DNA of 11,706 nucleotides from Chrysochromulina parva (lineage: Eukaryota > Haptophyta > Prymnesiales > Chrysochromulinaceae), in NCBI GenBank assembly GCA_002887195.1, contig PJAB01001882.1, positions 1 through 11,706 on the forward strand, in the 5' to 3' direction. Each line of letters opens with the position of its first letter. Position 1 is the first letter of the stretch. Shown piece after piece: positions 1-6,608 of this stretch. The position numbers were made by a program, and so were the translations under genes. The notes under the pieces were generated by a model. That model was not told the DNA's origin and made no database searches. It was given only the letters and a program-made list of their open reading frames with translations.

Positions 1-166
1 TTGAGCTAGAACTCAATGGGAGTGCGTGGGACACCTCTGGCTTGAGTTTCGTTCAAATCCCTTCAGTGCTTTTGGAGATCAGGTTTCGCCCCATGTACAC
101 CTTGAGCGGACTACCTTAACTCACGGAACGCAGGACATTGTTGCGAAGACGCGCCTTTTGGCGCCC
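1..166 (+). promoter_or_regulatory. Upstream region of the SLD5 gene
   Basis: This stretch precedes the first ATG of the SLD5 reading frame. It holds no recognisable gene. Two short upstream ORFs begin at ATG 16 (ends 45) and ATG 93 (ends about 119), both out of frame with SLD5, so they could dampen translation if transcribed. No clear TATA element is visible. The promoter role is inferred only from position. Confidence 0.35.
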
Positions 167-1095
167 ATGGCCGACTTCGACGATGGTGTGGCTCACGCTC
201 GATTCAACTCCCACCACGCCCATATCGCTCGCCAACTCTGAATGCCCGTATCATCGCACCCTCGTACCGTGCGCGCAGCACCCTCGAGCAGTACCTCGGA
301 CGACATTGAGCGGCTGCGTATTGTGTGCGTCAACGAGCGCTTTGCGCCCGAGCTGCTGCCACACGAGGCGGAGCTCATCAAGCGCTTGCAGGACATGGTC
401 GAGGAGCAGGTGAGTGTGCGCACATGTCACCCTGCAGCAAGTGGATATTGCTCGCGCCTCACCGGCGATCCTGCTCGCACAGGAGAAACGGATTTCCGAG
501 CTCAGAGCAGACCAGTCGCAGTCGCGCCTGATCTATGAGCTGGAGAAGGAGCGCGTCATGTATCGACTATCCTCGTATTTGAAGGCGCGCATCTGTAAGA
601 TCAAACGTCTCGCGCTGTACCTCGCCTCCCCCGAGGGTGCCGATGCACGCTCACACATGACCGATAAGGTACGTGCGAGGCGCGTGTGCTGCTACGCTGT
701 CAAGCCCCCCGGCGGTGCTGCGAGTGGCCACCGAGCTCGAACCCGACCACGCCCCCGCCGACGCCTTAACCACCGCGCCACCCTGTGTGCAGGAGCAAAC
801 CTTCCACAATAAGTACGTGGAGCTGTACAAAGAGCATGTGATGCTGGAGGCATGGGGGCACGCAAGCGCACAGGCATTGCCGCCCCGTGTCAAGGACATC
901 GCCTCGGCGGCTGAGCTTCTTGCGAAGCCGCCCAACATCCAGACGCACGTCTTCTGCGTCGCCACGCGCGCGTGTGACCCGATCGTGCTGAGCAGTGGTA
1001 GAGTAGTCGATCAGCTCGCCAGAGGCGAGGTAGCCATGCTACCGTATGCGCCACTCCGCCCGCTGCTTGCCAATGGCGACGTGCAGCTGTGCTAG
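167..1095 (+). CDS. SLD5: GINS complex subunit SLD5 (GINS4), four exons
   Basis: SLD5 is one of the four GINS subunits that join Mcm2-7 and Cdc45 to form the CMG replicative helicase in the nucleus. Proposed exons are 167-185, 279-409, 483-668 and 793-1095, giving 212 aa, close to the usual 220-230 aa. Family hallmarks are visible: NERFAPELL near the N-terminus, the helix RVMYRLSSYLKARICKIKR, and the C-terminal YAPLRPLLANGDVQL, which matches the conserved end of the SLD5 B-domain. Donors are GATG/GTGTGG, CAG/GTGAGT and AAG/GTACGT; acceptors are GCGCAG, CGCACAG and GTGCAG; all joins keep phase. The start at 167 gives the acidic MADFDD N-terminus. ATG 242, which needs no first intron, is an alternative. 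A closer intron-2 acceptor at 437 would add 15 residues (227 aa), but the 482 acceptor fits the family spacing better. Identity is very secure; exact ends are less so. Confidence 0.93.
186..278 (+). other. Proposed SLD5 intron 1 (93 bp, phase 1)
   Basis: GT at 186 and AG at 278 enclose an in-frame TGA (239-241) that would otherwise end the frame running from ATG 167. The length is a multiple of three and the spliced codon GCA continues the frame into DDIERL. It is dispensable if translation begins at ATG 242 instead. Confidence 0.55.
410..482 (+). other. SLD5 intron 2 (73 bp, phase 0)
   Basis: The donor CAG/GTGAGT is a near-perfect consensus, and the frame changes across the interval, so an intron is required. 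Two acceptors work in the same phase: 437 (28-bp intron) and 482 (73-bp intron). The latter gives the spacing between the FAPELL and YRLSSYL motifs expected of SLD5 and a more usual intron size. Confidence 0.8.
669..792 (+). other. SLD5 intron 3 (124 bp, phase 0)
   Basis: The donor AAG/GTACGT and the acceptor CTGTGTGCAG/GAG join exon 3 (ending TDK) to exon 4 (beginning EQTFHNKY). The reading frame changes between these exons, so splicing is required to keep both conserved halves of SLD5. Confidence 0.85.
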
Positions 1096-1696
1096 ACTGA
1101 AGCCTGCTGGGGGGGCTGCCGTGCCATGTGCTTGGCGTTGTAAGCCTGTGTCTGGACCGGATCGGCAGAACCGCTGAAGGCGGGCGGAGAAGGGCCGGGA
1201 CTGGGGGGAGAGCGGGGAGTCGCATCCGGGCGGCGGGTAACGATGAACCCACGACCCGACGCCGCCCACGACCGAACCGGGTCGTCGCGTCTCCCGAGAT
1301 CCGCCCACCGTATGCTGCGCTCGCCGCTCATCCTAATTTTTTGTAATACGCGGTGTATGCGTCGATTTGTTCTGATATTTGAAGAAGCTGATAAATTGTC
1401 ACACTGATACAGCCGCTGTTAACCGGATAGTGGGTGCCTAGCTGCGTCCCTGTTTCCGGTGCTTCTCTGCAATGTGAACGCCGCGCTTGCCTCAAGTCTT
1501 TGCGTCCCAGTGGCGTGGGTTTCAGCGTAGACCTTCATGAGCGGTGTCGTTCGCGAGGGTGGGTAGTCGGTGCCTAACTAGAAGAAGGTAAAGAGGGGAT
1601 GCGAGAGCCTGTCACTTAGCCCGGCGGAGCGCCGCGGCGACCTCCACCTTTGGTACCATGGGACGGGGGTTGCTGCTGGCTCTTGACCCCCGTGCG
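1096..1696. other. Intergenic region without a recognisable gene
   Basis: About 600 bases follow the SLD5 stop and precede the 3' end of the minus-strand 109-aa gene. Open frames here are short and Arg/Pro/Ala-rich, as expected by chance in GC-rich DNA. TGTAA, a polyadenylation signal in green algae, occurs at 1139-1143 and again at 1342-1346, so either could end the SLD5 transcript. The part around 1330-1430 is distinctly more AT-rich. Imperfect 20-bp direct repeats (16/20 identical) lie at 1425-1444 and 1561-1580. Nothing else stands out. Confidence 0.5.
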
Positions 1697-2026
1697 TCAG
1701 GGCTTGATAAACTTTTTCGCGCCGAACTCGCCCTGCATGCGGTACTCCTTGACCTTAACATCTTGGCGGATCTCCTCGCGCGAACCACCCTCGATGCAGG
1801 AGCCGAAGAGATCCTCGGCCGTGACTTTGCGCTGCTGCCTCTGTTCATCGCACGATGACAACACAGCTTCCGCGTGCGCGAGCCGGGCGGCCACGATGGC
1901 TGCGATGATGGCTCTCCGCTTGGTTTCCAGCGCACTGGCGGCGGACGCGGAGACGGGTTCACACAGATCACCCTGGGACGGGCTCGCAAACGGGCTCGCG
2001 GTTGCGAAGCCGAGTTCCTCGAGCAT
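1697..2026 (-). CDS. Small protein of unknown function, 109 aa
   Basis: I do not recognise this family. The frame encodes 109 aa from the first ATG after an upstream in-frame TAA. After a Ser/Ala-rich N-terminus of about 30 residues comes a probable helix, ETKRRAIIAAIVAARLAHAE (about 36-55), then a charged C-terminal half with EDLFGSCIEGGSREEIRQ (about 72-89) and the end EFGAKKFIKP. Amino-acid composition is balanced and third codon positions are mostly G or C, unlike the Arg/Ser-rich competing frame on the same strand that ends at 1612. No signal peptide or membrane segment is seen. A TATA-like element lies 55 bp upstream. It follows the large filamin-type gene tail to head. It might be the last exon of a longer spliced gene, but no donor-acceptor pair demands that. 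Confidence 0.6.
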   Translation of the reverse strand: MLEELGFATASPFASPSQGDLCEPVSASAASALETKRRAIIAAIVAARLAHAEAVLSSCDEQRQQRKVTAEDLFGSCIEGGSREEIRQDVKVKEYRMQGEFGAKKFIKP

Positions 2027-2080
2027 ATCCCTTCGACACGTTCCCGGCACCGTTCCCTGTGAACAAGCTCCTGGAAAAAG

Positions 2081-2088
2081 TATTTAAA
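2081..2088 (-). promoter_or_regulatory. TATA-like element before the 109-aa gene
   Basis: TTTAAATA on the minus strand lies about 55 bp before the ATG at 2026 in an otherwise GC-rich region. The position suits a TATA box with a short leader of roughly 25 nt. It is only a sequence match. Confidence 0.3.
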
Positions 2089-2278
2089 CATTCAACCTTG
2101 CTTCACCAACAGACACCTTTCCACCAATCTCAGTTATTTGCCGTTCTGACGCGACAATTCCACATTGACGAGCAAGCCGCCTCGCCGCACGCCGGTGCTC
2201 GCTAAGTGAAACCGGCAATTCACTTTGGTTTGGCACCGACACTAGGCGCTTGGCTATCTTGTAGTACGACCACCCGAA

Positions 2279-5200
2279 CTAGGCTAGTAGTACTACCTTG
2301 AGCGAGGCTCGCTTGGGCTTGGTGTCGGGCTTGGGACTGCCGACCTTCTCGCTCACCTCGAGACTCGAGGTGAGCGAGAAGGTCGGGGTGGCGAAACTGC
2401 CGTCCGTGATGCGCCGTTCGCCGGGCTGGCCTCGACGCGCGGCGCGCTCGGTGCCCTTCGTCTGGAACTCGTCCAAAGCCATCTCGACGATCTCGTCGGC
2501 CGTGTGCTGCCGCGGCTTGTCCCCCGCCGCCAGTGCTCCTCCCGCGCCGGTCAGCTGCCATAGCTTCTGGGCCTCCTTCGCCTGGCGCGTCTTGAGCGCC
2601 TCCTCTGAGACGAAGGACATGGCGATCGGAGCGAACTCGCCACCGCCCTCGCCCTGACGGTCCTTGTCGAGGGAGATGATCACCTTGGGGTCGCAGGCAC
2701 CCTTGAGGAACAGGGAGATGTCATACGTGCCATCTTCGTGGTCCTCGACCTCGAGGAGCGCCTCCTGCTGCGGCGGCAGGTTGGCCGACTGCAGCCGGCC
2801 TGCGACGGCCGCGCCGCCGTGATCAACCCGGTTGCCGCACCGGTCCTTGACCGTCAACAGGATCGAATACTTGCGCTGCGAGAAGAGGGCATTCGACACC
2901 GGACACTCTGGGTCTGTCGGCAGCTCGTAGCTCGAGCGTCCAATGTCGGGCAGGTTGGGGATGCACTCAAAGTCGACTGGTGAGCCCGCAATGGGCGCGC
3001 CCGCGAGTCGCACGTGCATTGCGTACCGCCCCGCGAGCTGCGGCTCGTAGCGAACGTCGTAGTTGGTGAGGCCCGACCGGATGGAGATGTTCGGCATCAG
3101 CTCGAGCTCGGTGCCCTCGGGGGTCGTGAGTGTCACGCTCAGCGCACCTTCGGCCGCCGCGGTGTTGTTTCCCAGCTTGTCGCGGATGCGAGGGCGCACC
3201 ACGATAGGCTCACCTGCGAGGATCTCATTCGAGTCCTCGTAGGTGCTCCTCAGCTCGCGCATCTGGCTCCGCTTCTGGGCTGTTACCTGCTGCTTGAGCC
3301 CGGCGCCCTTCCCGCGCCCCTCCGCGTTCGGGTCGAGCCGCGTGAAACCCTCGACGCTGCTTCCGCGCGCGTGAGCGCGGCCCGCCGCGCAGTGCATCTC
3401 AAAGGGCGAGAGCGGTAGCGCGACGCGCTTGTCGTCGTCGTCGGCGCAGCACCACACGTGCAGCTCGAGGTCACCCGCCACATCAGCCACGTACTTCACC
3501 TCAAACTCCGCGCCGTGCCACGTGCCCTCGATCGGATGTGCGACGGCACTCTTCCACCGATCGGCTATGATCGTCTTCTCAGCACGGTCTTTCTTATCGA
3601 CGCCTTCGACGGGAGGAAGCATGGCCATCTCGAACTTGAGATTGGCCGACGGCTGCGCCGCGTTGCCGAAGCGGTCCTTGCACTTAATGCGGAAATCCGC
3701 GGGCTTGCCGGCCACCGCCTTGGTCAACCCGCTTCCGATGAGCTCCGACTGCTTCAGATCGGGCGGCTCGCTCGTGAGCGTGAGTGGCATGGGGGACCCG
3801 AGAATGGGAACGCCGTCCACGCTCACGTGCGCGTCGAAGACGCCCGCCACCTTCGAGCGCCATACGAGCAGGTAAGTGCCATCGTTGTTGTCGACCACAC
3901 GCGACTCGATCCTCTTGTCGCCGCCAGAGCACACGATAGTCGCACCGCCCGCCTCGCACGCGTTGCCCATCATATCAGACGCCTTGAGCACCACGCGGCA
4001 GCCCGACTCACTCGAGTTGCCCACCACACCGCGCATAGGCAGCATGTGCGCGAGCACTGCCGTAGTGAGCGCAGAGGCGGGCCCAGCCGACACCTTGAGC
4101 ACGAACGGTGACCCAGGCAGCTGGACGCCTTCGTGCCGGAGGGCCACGTGCAGACGGTAGGTGCCGCACATGGCGATCGAGTAATGCACGTTGTGCACCT
4201 CGACGATCTGGCCGTGGGCATGCAAACGACCCGGGTCGACTCCGCCAAACGCGAAGCCGATGCGCTTCGGGTCGGAAGCGAGCTCGTTGGCGTACACGGA
4301 CTGGTACGAGGCCGCGTCTATCGTGCTCTTGATCCGCTTGTGCGTATCAACCGTGGGCAGCGCCACGGCCGTCGCGAGCTTGCCAAGGCGAGCAGCGCCG
4401 ACAGCCTTCGATATCTGCATCGCCAGCATAGCCTCGCCGCCAAAGCGGCGGTCGACGGCGATCCGTCGCGCCCACATGATCTGATGCTGCTGCCGCTCGC
4501 CCGCCGGCAACACGCCGCGTGGTGTGACCAGCTCTCGCCCACCCTTGTGCACAGTCACCCACCCGATGGCCTGCCGGGGAGTCGCTGCCCCCCTCCCTCG
4601 GGGCGACGAACGTGGGGCGGGGGCAGCGGGGACGGGCTTAGGCATGTCGGTTGCAGTTTGGCTCGTCGAAGCGTGGAAGGTGGTCGAGGGTTGGCTGGTC
4701 GAAGCGTGGAAGGTGGTCGAAGCGTGGAAGGACGATGAGGGAGGCGCAGAGGCGGCGGCGATGGCCTGGGCTGAGGAGGGCTTGGTTGGCGTCCTGGGCG
4801 TGCGTGGGGTTGCCGATGATCGGCGGCGGCCGCTGCTGCTGCCACTCGAGCTGGGGCCGGCGGTGGCCGTGTAGTGCCCGAATGGCGCAAACGTGCCTGC
4901 CCGGAACGGCGACCCATTCTCGTGGCTCGGCAGCGGCAGCGGCGGCTCCACCGGACGCGTGCCACCGCCCGGGCTGCGCGGCGTGCGTCCGGGGGATTTG
5001 GCGCGGGGGGTGGGCACGCTCTCAAGCCATTGCGGGCGTACGACGTGCGCGTCCCGCCAGTCATAGCGTCCCGGGAGGTCGAGCTCTGGCCCATCGTTCT
5101 CATCCGCGAGCGCGACCGACGCTCGCACCGCGGGTTGACCATCCTCGACAGTGTGCACGCACTCCAATAAGGTCAGCCGTTGACCCGGGTAGAGCTGCCC

Positions 5201-6382
5201 AAGCTTTTCGCTCTCGAGCTCGAGGCCCGAGCGCACCACGAGCGGCTTGCGCGAGGTCACCAGGCACTCAAAGGTGTGCAGCAGCGGCACGAAGCCCGCC
5301 AGTCCCGGTGGGCGCGAGGTCGGCGGCGCGACGACGCTGCTGATTTCCTGCGAGATGGCCTGCACAGCGGCGGCGCCCGCACCCTTCTTGGGAGGCTTCG
5401 CACTCGCGATGGCGGTCGTGATGGCAGGCTTGGCATTTGCGGTGGCGGTCGTGATGGCAGGCTTGGCACTCGCAATGGTGGTCGTGATGGCAGGCTTATC
5501 ACTCGCAATGGCGGTCGTGATGGCAGTCTTGGCACTTGCAGTGCTTGGCTTGGCGGTGGCGCCGATGGTGGTGGCGGCGATGGTGGTGGCGGCGATGGTG
5601 GTGCCGGCGGTGGTGGTGGCGGCGGTGGTGCCGGCGGTCCCGACACCGGGTGCGCCCAGAACATCAGTGCTCATGCCCCTAGGCCGACTTGCTTGCATTC
5701 CTCGCTCGGGCCCTGGTTTCGGACTGCTGGTCATCGATTTGGTCATCGATTTGGCGACCGACGCTTGCTTGCTCGGGGAGGTCTCGGGGAGTCGGGGATT
5801 GCTTTTCCCGGCGATGGCCGCTTGCTCTTCGTATGCGGCGACCGCGGCGGCAGTCTCCGAGTCACAGATCTCGACGAAGACGTCGATCTCTTCGGCGTGC
5901 GCCGACCGCCCCTGAGCGTCCCGGAACTCGAGCTCGAACATCTCCTCCTTGCGTGCTGTCGCATGCAGGAGTGACTTCCCGCGAAGGACGCAGTGAGGTG
6001 CCGAGGCGGTGCGCGTGCTCACGAGGCATAGGAACGGGCTGTCCGCCAATGGCTCCCCCAACAGAGAGACGCTGATGAGGTACTTGCCCGAAGTTATCGG
6101 CTTGAAGCCGACAACATACTGCCCGTCCTGGTTGTCGATGATTTTGGCACGCACCTTCTCGCCAGCGCCACGGCCACGGATGGCGACCAAGAAGTTGTCG
6201 CCGCCATGAGTCTGCCGCTTGCCCGTCTCATCGTACGCCTCGATGGTGAATGTGGCGAGCTCCCTCGCTATGGCTCCCTCGAGGCAAGCACCCGTCACCT
6301 TGCACAGGGCTGGCTTGGTTGGCTGCCCTCGAAAGAGTGGTGGTGCGTCGGCCTGCGCGAGTTGGATCCCCGATGACGCCAT
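2279..6382 (-). CDS. Filamin-repeat protein with SH3-like segment, 1367 aa
   Basis: This is a single uninterrupted frame. Filamin-type immunoglobulin repeats (PF00630-like) show the strand signatures DNxDGxY and GSPF. A canonical repeat covers about 27-120 (DNQDGQY at 83-89, SPF at 115-117). Further repeats or parts are at about 705-765 (PGSPF), 768-870 (DNNDGTY at 831-837), 877-996, 1050-1140 (AGSPV) and 1155-1258 (EDGTY). A degenerate repeat near 128-172 breaks off into low-complexity sequence. Residues about 369-425 (VRSGLELESEKLGQLYPGQ) resemble an SH3-like fold whose final strand, GWVTVHKGG, appears only at 607-615. Thr/Ala/Lys-rich repeats occupy about 245-335, and a Ser/Pro/Thr-rich linker about 455-600. 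There is no actin-binding CH pair, transmembrane helix or signal peptide, so a cytoplasmic scaffold or ciliary role is only inferred. It is divergent from the IQ-motif gene. The start at 6382 is the first ATG, with G at +4. Confidence 0.88.
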   Translation of the reverse strand: MASSGIQLAQADAPPLFRGQPTKPALCKVTGACLEGAIARELATFTIEAYDETGKRQTHGGDNFLVAIRGRGAGEKVRAKIIDNQDGQYVVGFKPITSGKYLISVSLLGEPLADSPFLCLVSTRTASAPHCVLRGKSLLHATARKEEMFELEFRDAQGRSAHAEEIDVFVEICDSETAAAVAAYEEQAAIAGKSNPRLPETSPSKQASVAKSMTKSMTSSPKPGPERGMQASRPRGMSTDVLGAPGVGTAGTTAATTTAGTTIAATTIAATTIGATAKPSTASAKTAITTAIASDKPAITTTIASAKPAITTATANAKPAITTAIASAKPPKKGAGAAAVQAISQEISSVVAPPTSRPPGLAGFVPLLHTFECLVTSRKPLVVRSGLELESEKLGQLYPGQRLTLLECVHTVEDGQPAVRASVALADENDGPELDLPGRYDWRDAHVVRPQWLESVPTPRAKSPGRTPRSPGGGTRPVEPPLPLPSHENGSPFRAGTFAPFGHYTATAGPSSSGSSSGRRRSSATPRTPRTPTKPSSAQAIAAASAPPSSSFHASTTFHASTSQPSTTFHASTSQTATDMPKPVPAAPAPRSSPRGRGAATPRQAIGWVTVHKGGRELVTPRGVLPAGERQQHQIMWARRIAVDRRFGGEAMLAMQISKAVGAARLGKLATAVALPTVDTHKRIKSTIDAASYQSVYANELASDPKRIGFAFGGVDPGRLHAHGQIVEVHNVHYSIAMCGTYRLHVALRHEGVQLPGSPFVLKVSAGPASALTTAVLAHMLPMRGVVGNSSESGCRVVLKASDMMGNACEAGGATIVCSGGDKRIESRVVDNNDGTYLLVWRSKVAGVFDAHVSVDGVPILGSPMPLTLTSEPPDLKQSELIGSGLTKAVAGKPADFRIKCKDRFGNAAQPSANLKFEMAMLPPVEGVDKKDRAEKTIIADRWKSAVAHPIEGTWHGAEFEVKYVADVAGDLELHVWCCADDDDKRVALPLSPFEMHCAAGRAHARGSSVEGFTRLDPNAEGRGKGAGLKQQVTAQKRSQMRELRSTYEDSNEILAGEPIVVRPRIRDKLGNNTAAAEGALSVTLTTPEGTELELMPNISIRSGLTNYDVRYEPQLAGRYAMHVRLAGAPIAGSPVDFECIPNLPDIGRSSYELPTDPECPVSNALFSQRKYSILLTVKDRCGNRVDHGGAAVAGRLQSANLPPQQEALLEVEDHEDGTYDISLFLKGACDPKVIISLDKDRQGEGGGEFAPIAMSFVSEEALKTRQAKEAQKLWQLTGAGGALAAGDKPRQHTADEIVEMALDEFQTKGTERAARRGQPGERRITDGSFATPTFSLTSSLEVSEKVGSPKPDTKPKRASLKVVLLA
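2340..2386. repeat. Perfect palindrome, 23-bp arms with 1-bp centre
   Basis: Arms 2340-2362 and 2364-2386 are exact reverse complements around A2363, with the core CTCGAGACTCGAG. The palindrome lies inside the coding sequence of the filamin-type gene and encodes residues 1333-1348 (PTFSLTSSLEVSEKVG), ending about 58 nt before the stop codon. The transcript would form a near-perfect hairpin. Both strands read an almost identical peptide across it. Confidence 0.97.
4652..4735 (-). repeat. Short tandem repeat encoding TTFHAST units
   Basis: Three copies of a block centred on the plus-strand motif GGTCGAAGCGTGGAAG (the second and third close together) encode the Ser/Thr-rich run FHASTTFHASTSQPSTTFHA in residues about 550-577 of the filamin-type protein. 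The copies are near-identical at the DNA level, so this is a recently expanded and probably length-variable low-complexity linker. Confidence 0.75.
5399..5530 (-). repeat. 33-bp tandem repeat, four copies, in the filamin-type gene
   Basis: Four consecutive 33-bp units encode the 11-residue motif KPAITTAIASA with small substitutions, residues 285-328. The unit length is a multiple of three, so copy-number change keeps the frame. The units lie directly downstream (in coding direction) of the TTIAA array and belong to the long Thr/Ala-rich insertion between domains. Confidence 0.9.
5543..5635 (-). repeat. Thr/Ala-rich short repeat (TTIAA units)
   Basis: Residues about 250-280 of the filamin-type protein consist of short Thr-Thr-Ile-Ala-Ala style units. 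On the plus strand this appears as repeated GGTGGTGGCGGCGAT-like blocks of 15 bp with decay at the edges. It is probably a disordered linker. Confidence 0.7.
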
Positions 6383-6608
6383 GTGATACGAAGCTTTCGG
6401 CCGAGCCGGTTGTGCCTTCCGCCAGAACAGACACTGCCTGTCGTTCGAGACCGGAGCGAGCGCAGTGCTGCAGGCCCAATTTGCTTCAAAATCGAATCAA
6501 ATGCATGTTGCAGCCCAAATTAGATTTCAGAGTCCGCAGAGGTGCACACTCCAAATGTGGCAAACCTGCGCATGCAAAAATCGATACGAATCAGTTGCGT
6601 AGTCAAGA
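6383..6608. promoter_or_regulatory. Shared divergent promoter region, 226 bp
   Basis: The start codons of the filamin-type gene (minus) and the IQ-motif gene (plus) are only 226 bp apart, head to head, so their core promoters must overlap or be bidirectional. The interval is more AT-rich than its surroundings from about 6478 onward. It carries two related motifs, GCAGGCCCAATTTG at 6470-6483 and GCAGCCCAAATTAG at 6510-6523. There is no clear TATA box on either strand. Shared regulation of the two genes is an inference from the layout. Confidence 0.6.

Noticed and set aside
40..65. tRNA-like T-loop string (GTTCAAATCC) near the window start
   Set aside because: The flanking bases do not form the T-stem, and no acceptor, D or anticodon arms can be found around it on either strand.
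1612..2091. 159-aa minus-strand frame overlapping the 109-aa gene
   Set aside because: It is Arg/Ser/Pro-rich with poor coding character; the other minus-strand frame (1697-2026) has balanced composition and better codon bias.
2220..2561. 113-aa minus-strand frame overlapping the 3' end of the filamin-type gene
   Set aside because: It is Arg/Gly-rich and in a different frame from the long gene, and part of it only reads through the palindrome.
3458..4111. 217-aa plus-strand frame opposite the filamin-type gene
   Set aside because: It is His/Arg-rich and lies fully antisense to well-recognised filamin repeats; it is a GC-rich shadow frame.
5399..5530. CRISPR-like array
   Set aside because: The 33-bp units are contiguous tandem copies without unique spacers and lie inside a eukaryotic coding frame.
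5180..5974. 264-aa plus-strand Gly-rich frame with repeats
   Set aside because: Its repeats (GGRDGRLGT-like) are the reverse complement of the KPAITTAIASA array; it mirrors the filamin-type coding sequence and has no independent signal.
6594..6608. RFX X-box-like sequence (GTTGCGTAGTCAAG) before the IQ gene, which would suggest ciliary regulation
   Set aside because: The match to the X-box half-sites is too weak, and one half departs from the consensus; not usable as evidence.
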